In this document: positions 1-6,364 of the stretch, piece after piece
How positions within the stretch are numbered: the stretch's first letter is position 1
Layout of the letters: each line of letters begins with the position of its first letter
Assembly (NCBI GenBank): GCA_937916365.1
Contig: CALFSY010000236.1
Span: 1 to 10,375 of the forward strand
Source: an uncultured Jannaschia sp.
GTDB lineage: Bacteria; Pseudomonadota; Alphaproteobacteria; Rhodobacterales; Rhodobacteraceae
Direction of reading: 5' to 3'
DNA: 10,375 bases
Translations under genes and position numbers: made by a program
The notes under the pieces: generated by a model
Seen by the model: the letters and a program-made list of their open reading frames with translations, nothing else
What the model was told of the DNA's origin: nothing
Database searches by the model: none

Positions 1-579
1 AACAGTGGTAAGGTCGAGGCGTTGGAATACCTCGCCACGCATTTGCCACGGGAAGTTGATGAATTGGTAGGTGATTCTGTGGTGTTGAGCGGCATCGACC
101 TATCGTGTGAAACCATGGGTGGGATGGAGGGGGAGGATGACACCGCAACCTGCACCCGCCCCACGTATTTACGCGGGCTTGACCTTTCACGCGAAACCCA
201 TGGTGCACGTGTGCGCCTTAATGGTGCCAACCTAAGCGGGGCAGACCTTTTGAGCGCCAACCTGAGAGGGGCACGACTGGGGCGCGCCAACCTGAGCGGG
301 GTAATCCTATTTGACGCCGACCTGAGCGGAGCAGACCTGAGGAACGCCGACCTAAGCGGGGCATTCCTGAGGGACGCCGACCTGAGCGGAGCCAATGTAT
401 CTTCGGCGGATTTTACCGATGCCAGAGGCCTTGAAACGGCCAATTTTACAGGCGCGTGGGCCTGGGCGGATGCACCATCACCCATAAACCTGCCCGTGGC
501 CATTGATCTATGCGTGTTTGATGCGGATGAGGGCCATCTACTTTGGGAACGCCCAGAAACCTGCAGCCCAACACAATAG
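1..579 (+). CDS. Pentapeptide-repeat protein, 5' end outside window
   Basis: The frame is open from the first base, so the 192 residues seen are the C-terminal part of a longer protein. A TTG at 22 is the first possible start inside the window, but the residues before it (VEALEYL) look like genuine protein. Residues about 67-153 (counted from base 1) follow the A(D/N)LxG pentapeptide pattern, with runs such as ANLSGADLLSANLRGA and ADLSGADLRNADLSGA. Such repeats fold as a right-handed quadrilateral beta-helix. At the DNA level the 20-mer beginning gacgccgacctgag is repeated exactly about 60 bases apart (near 314 and 373). The tail after the repeats has an AWAWADAP motif and two cysteines. Pentapeptide proteins have varied roles and none can be assigned here. 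There is no membrane segment in the visible part. The family call is secure and the function unknown. Confidence 0.85.
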   Translation, partial: NSGKVEALEYLATHLPREVDELVGDSVVLSGIDLSCETMGGMEGEDDTATCTRPTYLRGLDLSRETHGARVRLNGANLSGADLLSANLRGARLGRANLSGVILFDADLSGADLRNADLSGAFLRDADLSGANVSSADFTDARGLETANFTGAWAWADAPSPINLPVAIDLCVFDADEGHLLWERPETCSPTQ

Positions 580-673
580 GAGGCGCGCGCGGGCACCTCA
601 AGCCCTTAAACGCCGCCGCGGCAGTGACGGGCAAGATGACCCATGTGCGGGGTATGATATAACAGGCGGGCCC

Positions 674-698
674 CGCGCGGTGATAGATGGACCGCGTG
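674..698. terminator. GC-rich hairpin between convergent genes, possible terminator
   Basis: An 8-bp stem (674-681 with 691-698, one G-U pair) closes a 9-base loop. It sits in the 128-base gap between the 3' ends of the pentapeptide gene (stop at 579) and the MFS gene (stop at 708). A second small GC hairpin (666-669 with 673-676) overlaps it. Neither strand has a proper T-run after the stem, so an intrinsic terminator is not proven. The position between convergent genes is the main argument. Confidence 0.35.
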
Positions 699-707
699 CG
701 CAGTGTG

Positions 708-1931
708 TTAAACGGTTGTGCCCATGGATTTTGACAAACGACGCGCAATCGGCACCATGGCAAACGATAGCACGCCGCACCATACCGCCATGGCCGCCCC
801 TTGGCTGGGGAAGGGCACGCCCCAATCAATTACCAATCCGGTGATGCCCGGGCCGATCGCGGTGGAAAACACCATCAACGCCATCGCAACGGCCCGAATG
901 GCGCCTAGGTGATTGGTGCCATAGATGTATGGCAACAACGTGCCGAAAAGCGCGCTAACCATACCTTGGGTTAATCCGGTCATCCCCAACACCATGAACC
1001 ATCCGCCAACGTTTGTAATGGTGTCCAACGCCGCCATCCCGATGCCCATCGGCACCACCGCAATGGGCAACAGGATCGCCGGATTAAACCGATCACACAC
1101 CCATCCGGCGGCAAATGACATGGCCACAGTCGCCCCCGCATAAAATGGATAGCCGGGCACCATCGCGGCCAATGTCCACCCTTTAACCTCGGCCACGTGT
1201 GTTTGATGGAAAAACAATACGGTCCCAATGAAACCAGGGGTCAATAAAAAAGGAACCAATGCCCAAAACAACCAATGGCGCACCGCCTGTGCGCGTGTCC
1301 AATGGCGGTTATAAAGGCCCGCTGCACCGGATGCGGTGCGGGCGTGGCCCGTGGGCGCGCGATCGTGGGCCAGCAATAAAAACAGAACCGGCGCTAAAAT
1401 GAGCGCGATCAGCATTGCCACACCGCCCCACGATACCCGCCACCCAAACGCCGCTAGCATCGCAACGGCGGGGATTGGCAGCAAAACCTCGCCCAATGGA
1501 TAACCCAGGTTTGTTAGGGCCAGCGCCCGCCCGCGGGTTGCCACAAACCAACGGGCCATGGCCGTGACGGCGATATGGGTCAACATGCCCTGCCCACAAA
1601 ACCGCAGCAAAAACACCGCAATCCCCAACATCCACACCGTGCCGCCAAGGGCCATCAACGCCGCCGCGGCCGCATATGCACCCGCAATCAACGGCGCCAG
1701 CCGGTAGGGCGGTACTGTATCCGCCCACGATCCGCGCCCCAACAACAGCGCGGCAGACCCAAGTGTTGCAACGGTATAGAGGATCCCCCAATCCCCATCG
1801 CTAAGCCCATAGTCGGCGCGCAACGCACCCGCAAAAAGCGAAATGAAGTAGGTTTGACCAAAGGATGACCCAAACGTCAAAATCAAACCTGCCGCCAACC
1901 AACGTTTATTTTGTATTAGAAACGAAATCAT
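708..1931 (-). CDS. MFS transporter (12 membrane segments)
   Basis: A 407-residue major facilitator superfamily permease of normal family length, in the inner membrane. Hydrophobic segments are spread in two halves, roughly residues 13-187 and 217-396. They are separated by a polar loop at about 188-216 (HDRAPTGHARTASG). The loop after segment 2 carries a degenerate motif A (GRGSWADTVPPYR, 65-77). The matching loop in the second half reads GWVCDRF (276-282). Segment 4 begins RFCGQGM and is followed by RWFVATRGRALALTNLGYP, usual for the MFS_1 fold. The substrate cannot be read from the sequence. The ATG at 1931 has no clear ribosome site (only GGG nearby). It is divergent from leuD across 129 bases and may share control sequences with it. 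It is convergent with the pentapeptide gene. The family call is firm and the transported compound unknown. Confidence 0.9.
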   Translation of the reverse strand: MISFLIQNKRWLAAGLILTFGSSFGQTYFISLFAGALRADYGLSDGDWGILYTVATLGSAALLLGRGSWADTVPPYRLAPLIAGAYAAAAALMALGGTVWMLGIAVFLLRFCGQGMLTHIAVTAMARWFVATRGRALALTNLGYPLGEVLLPIPAVAMLAAFGWRVSWGGVAMLIALILAPVLFLLLAHDRAPTGHARTASGAAGLYNRHWTRAQAVRHWLFWALVPFLLTPGFIGTVLFFHQTHVAEVKGWTLAAMVPGYPFYAGATVAMSFAAGWVCDRFNPAILLPIAVVPMGIGMAALDTITNVGGWFMVLGMTGLTQGMVSALFGTLLPYIYGTNHLGAIRAVAMALMVFSTAIGPGITGLVIDWGVPFPSQGAAMAVWCGVLSFAMVPIARRLSKSMGTTV

Positions 1932-1947
1932 CCCGAATGTTATACTT

Positions 1948-1976
1948 TACCCGTTCACTGGCCGGGTATGATACCC
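1948..1976. promoter_or_regulatory. Overlapping inverted repeats between MFS gene and leuD, possible operator
   Basis: Three copies of one half-site occur here: TACCCG (1948-1953), CGGGTA (1963-1968) and ATACCC (1971-1976). The last two form a perfect 13-base palindrome, GGGTATGATACCC, with a single central base. The first two form a 6-bp stem with a 9-base loop. A further CGGGT occurs at 1995-1999. A -10-like TATACT (plus, 1941-1946) and TATAAC (minus, 1939-1944) abut the repeats, although neither has a convincing -35. The layout fits a regulator binding between divergent genes. Which regulator is unknown. Confidence 0.4.
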
Positions 1977-2006
1977 CAATCCAGATTGTTAATACGGGTT
2001 TATCAC

Positions 2007-2024
2007 GCTTGCCATGCTTGCCAA
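2007..2024 (+). repeat. Short tandem direct repeat upstream of leuD
   Basis: Two adjacent 9-base units, GCTTGCCAT and GCTTGCCAA, identical at 8 of 9 positions, lie 37 bases before the leuD start. They could be a binding site or a chance duplication. No promoter hexamers align well with them. Confidence 0.35.
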
Positions 2025-2060
2025 TGACGTTAGGGTGGGCATCAGAATGGAGGATGGAGC

Positions 2061-2666
2061 ATGGACAAATTCACAACATTGACCGGCATTGCGGCGCCCT
2101 TGCCGCTGATCAATGTAGATACGGATATGATTATCCCAAAACAGTTTTTGAAAACGATTAAACGTTCCGGCCTAGGTGTGCATTTGTTTGACGAAATGCG
2201 TTATGACACCGACGGCAATGAAATTTCTGACTTTGTGTTGAACAAACCGGCATACCGCACGGCACAAATTTTAGTTTCTGGTGATAATTTCGGGTGTGGG
2301 TCTTCGCGCGAACATGCGCCTTGGGCGTTATTGGATTTTGGGATCCGATGTGTGATTGCCCCATCGTTTGCCGATATTTTCCATAACAACTGTTTCAAAA
2401 ACGGGATTTTACCGATCGCTTTGCCCCAGGAAGATATTGATAAATTAATGGACGATGCCGAACGTGGTGCAAATGCTGCCATTACAGTTGATCTGCATAC
2501 ACAAACCATTATGGGCCCCGATGGTGGAAAGATTTCGTTTGAAATTGATGCGTTTCGCAAACATTGCTTGTTGAACGGATTAGATGACATCGGATTGACC
2601 CTGGAAAAAGTCGCGGCCATCGACGCATTTGAAACCCAATCAGCGCAGGCGCGCCCTTGGGTGTGA
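2061..2666 (+). CDS. leuD: 3-isopropylmalate dehydratase small subunit
   Basis: LeuD is the small subunit of the aconitase-like isopropylmalate isomerase. With LeuC it converts 2-isopropylmalate to 3-isopropylmalate in the second step of leucine synthesis in the cytoplasm. The 201-residue length is standard for the family. Diagnostic blocks are NVDTDMIIPKQFL (18-30), the swivel-domain GDNFGCGSSREHAPWAL (74-90) and APSFADIFHNNCFKNGILPI (100-119). The start is fixed by GGAGG at 2049-2053, seven bases before the ATG. The protein ends QARPWV, with no sign of truncation. In relatives leuD normally sits near leuC and leuB. Here the upstream neighbour is a divergent transporter and the downstream neighbour a membrane protein, so its partner genes must be elsewhere. 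By eye its codons are more A/T-rich than those of leuA. Confidence 0.97.
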   Translation: MDKFTTLTGIAAPLPLINVDTDMIIPKQFLKTIKRSGLGVHLFDEMRYDTDGNEISDFVLNKPAYRTAQILVSGDNFGCGSSREHAPWALLDFGIRCVIAPSFADIFHNNCFKNGILPIALPQEDIDKLMDDAERGANAAITVDLHTQTIMGPDGGKISFEIDAFRKHCLLNGLDDIGLTLEKVAAIDAFETQSAQARPWV

Positions 2667-2967
2667 TCCCGTATCATTCGGCTTATTTTGGAAAATCTAT
2701 CTGTGGTATGTTGCGCAAAGCTGTGCACACCATACAGACGCGATGAGGGGCGCATGATGCACAGGTGCGACACCCCCATGGCAATAGAACGCAAATCGGC
2801 GCGTTTCATTCTCTAAAAACTTGCAGTAGCGGCATATTTTTGACAGGCTATAAAATGCAGTAAGGGGTTATACAGATCACGTAATGTGGCACACAGCCCT
2901 AAAATAAAACAAAACCGCGCCCCTAGAATATACCTAAACAAAAGCGCGGAATGTTGAGGCATAGGTT
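2667..2967. other. Intergenic region after leuD
   Basis: About 300 bases without a convincing gene. It contains a hairpin at 2706-2735: GTATG pairs with CATAC, and an inner TGCGCA/TGTGCA stem closes an AAGC loop. It also holds a 20-codon ORF (2754-2816, listed separately) and an A/T-rich stretch before the next gene. I looked for a leuB remnant, since leuB is the expected neighbour, and saw none. The hairpin has no T-run, so it is not a standard terminator for leuD. Confidence 0.6.
2754..2816 (+). CDS. Possible 20-residue small protein, unproven
   Basis: The ORF begins ATGATG and encodes MMHRCDTPMAIERKSARFIL before a TAA. A GAGGGG at 2745-2750 lies three bases before the first ATG and six before the second, so the second is better placed. 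It follows the 2706-2735 hairpin closely. I recognise no family. An ORF this short could easily arise by chance, and its only support is the ribosome-site match. Confidence 0.18.
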   Translation: MMHRCDTPMAIERKSARFIL

Positions 2968-3816
2968 ATGATTTCGCAGCTTTTGGGTGCGATGGCACGT
3001 GCGGCTACAGTTTTTTTTATTGTAGCGATACCATCAACGTTGATTGCCGGTGCGTCGGAAAATAATGCGCAGGCCGCAATTTTACTGGCGTTTGCGATTG
3101 CCGTTGTTGTGGGGTTTGAATACGGGGCACGGTATCCGGCAATTATCGGATTTCGCGATGCGCCGCCCTTTAATCGTCTGCGCGCAATCGCGGCGTTGGC
3201 CACGTTGTTTTGCTTAAGCGTGGTGGCCAAGGCCGATTTTGACACAACGTTTACGTGGGTTTTGAACGCGCTAGGCGTGTTGATTGGCCGCGCGCTTGAT
3301 TTTCCGTTAAGCCCTGTTTGGGTGTTCTTTAACACAATCCCATCTGATACCCCCGAAATTATCGTTGTTCAGGCGCGCATCATGGCAGGGTTGGCCATTT
3401 TCATTGCATTCGCAACGCTTTGCGTATTTGCCATTCTAATTCGGTTGCACCAGTGGCCCAATCATGGACGCGCTTTCAATGTTTGGATCAATCTGCCCAC
3501 ATTCGATCCCACAACCGGTGCAGACGTGGTAAAACGTTTGATCCATGCTGCACGGGTTAATGTGATATTGGGCCTTGTGCTTTTGTTTCTATTGCCCGTG
3601 GGGCATACGATCGTGGCCACCCATTTGGGGTGGGCCGTTTTTGCATCGCTTGAAACGATGGTGTGGGGCATTTGGGTATGGATGTTTTTACCGCTTAGCT
3701 TTCTTATGCGGGGGCTGGCCATGGCACGGATTGCGGATTTGATCCGCGCGCGCCGCACCCGTTTAGCAATACAGGCGCATCCCGCCACCCAATCATCGGT
3801 GGTGCAACCGCATTAA
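2968..3816 (+). CDS. Conserved multi-pass membrane protein of unknown function
   Basis: A 282-residue integral membrane protein. Hydrophobic segments lie at about residues 11-29, 35-52, 73-88, possibly 97-110, then 138-159, 195-217 and 223-248, so six or seven spans. A polar stretch between the fifth and sixth reads FNVWINLPTFDPTTGADVV (170-188). It looks like the most constrained part and probably forms an interface or ligand site. A second polar motif, GARYPAIIGFRDAPPFNR (53-70), precedes the third span. The C-terminus is basic (RARRTR) and then low in hydrophobicity, likely cytoplasmic. The start is supported by GAGG at 2956-2959, eight bases upstream. From memory these polar motifs resemble an uncharacterised protein found near leu genes in Rhodobacterales, but I could not check this. 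It is convergent with the photolyase gene, with only 15 bases between the stops. Confidence 0.8.
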   Translation: MISQLLGAMARAATVFFIVAIPSTLIAGASENNAQAAILLAFAIAVVVGFEYGARYPAIIGFRDAPPFNRLRAIAALATLFCLSVVAKADFDTTFTWVLNALGVLIGRALDFPLSPVWVFFNTIPSDTPEIIVVQARIMAGLAIFIAFATLCVFAILIRLHQWPNHGRAFNVWINLPTFDPTTGADVVKRLIHAARVNVILGLVLLFLLPVGHTIVATHLGWAVFASLETMVWGIWVWMFLPLSFLMRGLAMARIADLIRARRTRLAIQAHPATQSSVVQPH

Positions 3817-3831
3817 ACGTTTCAGTATGGG

Positions 3832-5358
3832 TTACACCCGCCCGCCCAGGTCAAGGATTTTTAGAAACCGCTCGGCGCTTTGCAATGTCTCATTCCGTTT
3901 TTCATCGGTCATGCGCATCCATGTGCGATAAACCTGTGCCATACGGGGGTTTTTGCCCAATCGTGCGTGTTGGTGATGCACAAACGCCCAATAAAGATAA
4001 TTAAACGGACATGCCGTTTCCCCGGTTTTTTCGCCAATTTTATACGCGCAGGATTTACAGTAATTCGACATCTTATTTATATAATTTCCACCTGAAACAT
4101 AGGGCTTTGATCCCACAATTCCGCCGTCTGCAAACTGGCTCATCCCGATGACATTTGGCGCTTCGACCCATTCATATGCGTCGGCATAAACGGCCAAATA
4201 CCATTCATGAACGGTGTGTGGGTTTATGCCCGCCAACAGGGCAAAATTGCCCGTTATCATCAATCTTTGTATATGGTGGGCATACGCATCATCCCGCGTT
4301 TGTTCGATAGCTGCGGCCACGCATTTCATGCTGGTTTGGGCATCCCAATAGAAATGCGGCAATTCGCGGTGATGTTGAAAAAAGTTTCGGTTTGTGTAAT
4401 TCGGCCCCACATGGAAATAGATGCCGCGCATATATTCCCGCCATCCGATGATTTGACGAATAAACCCTTCAACCGCATTGATCGGGGCCTTGCCCGCCGC
4501 ATATGCGGCCTCGGCGGCGGCGCAAATTTCTTGCCATGTCAAAAGCCCTGTATTGAGATATAGGGACAAAACGGAATGATATAAAAACCGATGATCCGTT
4601 AACATAGCGTCCTGAAAATCGCCGAATTGTGGCAAGGCCGTTGTGATAAAATGGTGCAGGGCCTGGCGTGCTTGGGCCCGATCCGTGGCAAACCAAAAAG
4701 GGTGCAGTGTGCCAAAATTATTCGGGAAATGGGTTTCAACCAGGGTCAAAACCGCCGCCACATCGGCATCGGGGGAAAATTGCAGTGGGCCTGCCGTGAT
4801 AATATCGTGGGGCGCGGGCTTGCGGTTGCTGTGGTCATAATTCCATTTGCCTCCCACGGGTTTGGGGCCCTCCATCAACAGGCCCGTTTTCCGGCGCATA
4901 TCGCGGTAAAAGTATTCCATCCGCAGATCTTTGCGCCCCTGGGCCCATTCGGTAAATTCGGCGCGCGCGCATAAGAAACGATCGTCGGGGAATTGGCGCA
5001 CAGGGATCGGGCAATCGGCAAGCGCGCGGATCAACCGCCATTCCCCGGGTTCGGTGGCCCATACCTTGGTCGTCCCAATATCTGCGGCGCGGCGCAAAAT
5101 TTCCCCCGTGATTGACCCTGCGTTGTCGGGATCATCCAACCGCGTATATAAAACGCGCCATCCTGCGGCTTGCAGATGTGCTGCGAATTTGCGCATGGCC
5201 GCCAGGACAAAGGCAATTTTTTTCCGGTGATGTGGAACGTATGACGTTTCTTCCATCACCTCGGCCATCATAACGGTATCGCGGGTTTTATCGGCGGCGC
5301 GCAGCGCGGCCATATCGGTGGACAGTTGATCGCCCAGAACCAAAATAAGACGGGTCAC
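3832..5358 (-). CDS. phrB: Iron-sulfur (6-4) photolyase / cryptochrome, PhrB type
   Basis: A flavoprotein of the FeS-BCP group, whose Agrobacterium member PhrB uses light to repair (6-4) pyrimidine photoproducts. I take the GTG at 5358 as the start, not the in-frame ATG at 5382. It gives 508 residues (PhrB has about 507), begins TRLILVLGDQLS like the family, forms a GTGA overlap with the upstream stop and follows a GGTGAT ribosome-site match. The four [4Fe-4S] cysteines are present at 346, 434, 437 and 450 (C-x2-C-x12-C). Relative to PhrB numbering as I recall it (350, 438, 441, 454) they are uniformly shifted by four. The same shift places the active-site HH pair at 361-362 (HHIQRLMITGNFALLAG) and the electron-path residues W338, W386 and Y387. 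The N-terminal antenna domain (EVMEETSYVPHHRKK) matches the lumazine-binding type. The gene appears intact. Repair activity is inferred; a photoreceptor role is possible. Confidence 0.93.
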   Translation of the reverse strand: MTRLILVLGDQLSTDMAALRAADKTRDTVMMAEVMEETSYVPHHRKKIAFVLAAMRKFAAHLQAAGWRVLYTRLDDPDNAGSITGEILRRAADIGTTKVWATEPGEWRLIRALADCPIPVRQFPDDRFLCARAEFTEWAQGRKDLRMEYFYRDMRRKTGLLMEGPKPVGGKWNYDHSNRKPAPHDIITAGPLQFSPDADVAAVLTLVETHFPNNFGTLHPFWFATDRAQARQALHHFITTALPQFGDFQDAMLTDHRFLYHSVLSLYLNTGLLTWQEICAAAEAAYAAGKAPINAVEGFIRQIIGWREYMRGIYFHVGPNYTNRNFFQHHRELPHFYWDAQTSMKCVAAAIEQTRDDAYAHHIQRLMITGNFALLAGINPHTVHEWYLAVYADAYEWVEAPNVIGMSQFADGGIVGSKPYVSGGNYINKMSNYCKSCAYKIGEKTGETACPFNYLYWAFVHHQHARLGKNPRMAQVYRTWMRMTDEKRNETLQSAERFLKILDLGGRV

Positions 5359-6014
5359 CAGATCACCCGTGTGCCGCGCCAATCAAAAAATGCGCCGGTG
5401 TCATCAGGGCCAAGACCATCCATCACGTTCAAAAGGTTTTGCGCCGCATCATGGGGGGAAAGTTTTTGTCGGGGATGATTGGTGGTAAATGGTGTGTCAA
5501 CCGTGCCGGGGTGCAACGCCGCCACCACCGCCTGCGGGTGGGTGCGCGCAATTTCTATGGCCGCCGTGTGCACGATTTGATTGGCCGCTGCTTTTGACGC
5601 GCGGTATGAATACCACCCGCCCAAACGATTATCGCCGATAGACCCCACGCGCGCGGTCAACACCCCCACCACGGCCCGGCGGTCGCGCGGCAAAAGGCGG
5701 GGCAGGTGCGCCAAAACTAATGCCGGGCCAATGGCATTTACGGCCATGACATGGGCCATTGCGGCACTGTCGATTGCGCGCAAGGATTTTTCCGGCGCGC
5801 CGTCCGGGGGGGCCAAGATACCGGTGGCCACAATGATACAATCAAAAACGCCGCTTATGCGATCTAAAACCTGTGCCACACTGTCATGGTTGGTTATATC
5901 TAACCCATCGTGGGCGCGTGATAAACCGATTACATTGTCTCCACGCGCCTGCAAAACCCGCACAAGTGCGCCGCCAATACCGCCAGAGGCCCCTATGATA
6001 AGTGCGCGACTCAT
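5355..6014 (-). CDS. SDR-family NAD(P)-dependent oxidoreductase
   Basis: A short-chain dehydrogenase with a Rossmann fold. From the ATG at 6014 it is 219 residues and opens MSRALIIGASGGIGG, with the dinucleotide-binding glycines at 8, 11 and 14. The conserved Asn is N93 (AVNAIGP). The catalytic triad is S125, Y137 and K141 (YRASK), followed by HPGTVDTPF (168-176). The length resembles C-factor (CsgA)-like SDRs. An in-frame ATG at 6107 would add 31 residues, but that extension is unlike SDR N-termini and would overlap the divergent leuA leader, so I reject it. No strong ribosome site precedes 6014. A possible promoter ends right at the start, so the mRNA may be nearly leaderless. Its TGA overlaps the photolyase GTG by four bases, which points to translational coupling. 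The substrate is unknown. The operon suggests a role linked to light or oxidative damage, but that is only context. Confidence 0.88.
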   Translation of the reverse strand: MSRALIIGASGGIGGALVRVLQARGDNVIGLSRAHDGLDITNHDSVAQVLDRISGVFDCIIVATGILAPPDGAPEKSLRAIDSAAMAHVMAVNAIGPALVLAHLPRLLPRDRRAVVGVLTARVGSIGDNRLGGWYSYRASKAAANQIVHTAAIEIARTHPQAVVAALHPGTVDTPFTTNHPRQKLSPHDAAQNLLNVMDGLGPDDTGAFFDWRGTRVIW

Positions 6015-6021
6015 CTTTTTG

Positions 6022-6049
6022 AACTTAGCTGTATCCAGAAAGGGGTCAA
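6022..6049 (-). promoter_or_regulatory. Possible promoter of the SDR-photolyase operon
   Basis: Reading on the minus strand, TTGACC (6044-6049) lies 16 bases before TAAGTT (6022-6027). The -35 is good and the -10 weak. Transcription would begin close to the SDR ATG at 6014, which would explain the lack of a ribosome site. Confidence 0.3.
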
Positions 6050-6105
6050 CGATCCTGCCCTTAAAAAGGCTTTTCAAGACAACCGAAATGCGTATGATTG
6101 GTGCC

Positions 6106-6189
6106 ATGACAAATCGGTGGGATATTGTTTATTTGTCGATTGTGAAAATCGTTGGTCTGCTGGGCCTTTTTTTGCTTAGCACCCCCTAG
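6106..6189 (+). CDS. Leucine-rich 27-residue ORF, candidate leuA leader peptide
   Basis: This short ORF begins MTNRWDIVYL, ends GLLGLFLLSTP and stops 175 bases before leuA. Twelve of 27 codons are leucine, isoleucine or valine. Five of six leucine codons (6157, 6160, 6166, 6172, 6175) fall in the last ten sense codons. That is what a ribosome-stalling leader peptide for a leucine gene looks like. Its stop codon lies inside the left arm of a strong hairpin. In-frame ATGs at 6088 and 6094 are alternative starts, and none has a clear ribosome site. The alternative reading is a small single-span membrane protein, since the residues from about 6 to 25 are hydrophobic. I favour the leader because of its place, codon clustering and link to the downstream stems. 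The ORF is seen; the function is inferred. Confidence 0.5.
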   Translation: MTNRWDIVYLSIVKIVGLLGLFLLSTP

Positions 6190-6218
6190 GCGTGCCTTTT
6201 GGCGCGACCGCTTAGGGG
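6183..6218 (+). promoter_or_regulatory. leuA leader hairpin overlapping the leader-peptide stop
   Basis: CCCCTAGGCG (6183-6192) pairs with CGCTTAGGGG (6209-6218) over 10 bp with one G-U pair. A GCC-TTTT-GGC mini-hairpin sits in the loop (6194-6203). The stop codon of the leucine-rich ORF (6187-6189) lies in the left arm, so a ribosome there would hold this stem open. No T-run follows, so it is not an intrinsic terminator. The right arm can pair instead with CCTAAGCG at 6323-6330. Confidence 0.55.
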
Positions 6219-6226
6219 AAATAATT

Positions 6227-6255
6227 GCGCCACCCACTCGCCGTTCCCATGGCGC
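6227..6255 (+). promoter_or_regulatory. Second leuA leader hairpin
   Basis: GCGCCA (6227-6232) and TGGCGC (6250-6255) form a perfect 6-bp stem around a 17-base loop. It would be enclosed by the alternative long-range pairing 6209-6216 with 6323-6330. Its role is unknown. Confidence 0.35.
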
Positions 6256-6322
6256 GCTTAAAACACATCACCGATGGGGCCTGCAATTTTTCCCAAAAAC
6301 ATGCGTAAGTTGGGCAATATGT

Positions 6323-6357
6323 CCTAAGCGCTGGCCTCAAAGTCATATTTGAAAGGC
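6323..6357 (+). promoter_or_regulatory. Segment that may switch access to the leuA ribosome site
   Basis: CCTAAGCG (6323-6330) is an exact complement of the right arm of the first hairpin (6209-6216). Just after it, GCCTCAAA (6334-6341) pairs with TTTG (6348-6351) and AGGC (6354-6357), with a two-base bulge. This stem buries the likely leuA ribosome site GAAAGG (6351-6356). Pairing of this segment with the upstream arm, extended by GCC 6334-6336 with GGC 6201-6203, would open that stem. The pairings are read by eye and the switch is a hypothesis. Confidence 0.4.
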
Positions 6358-6364
6358 ATGTGAC

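Noticed and set aside
226..408. CRISPR-like periodic repeats
   Set aside because: The period follows codons of pentapeptide repeats within one open frame, and there are no unique spacers.
1938..2060. Leader peptide upstream of leuD
   Set aside because: An ORF from the ATG at 1938 has scattered leucines but runs through the leuD start out of frame, with no clustering of leucine codons before a stop.
2201..2809. 202-codon minus-strand ORF
   Set aside because: Antisense to leuD, with low-quality composition and no known motif.
6019..6107. Longer SDR start at ATG 6107
   Set aside because: The extra 31 residues precede the Rossmann motif without resembling SDR N-termini, and the segment overlaps the divergent leader.
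5581..6189. 202-codon plus-strand ORF
   Set aside because: Nearly all of it is antisense to the SDR gene and reads as a shadow. Only its last 27 codons, beyond the SDR, are kept as the leader-peptide candidate.
6246..6296. Intrinsic terminator in the leuA leader
   Set aside because: A T-run exists at 6287-6291, but the nearest stem (CCCAT with ATGGG) is only 5 bp and ends eight bases earlier.
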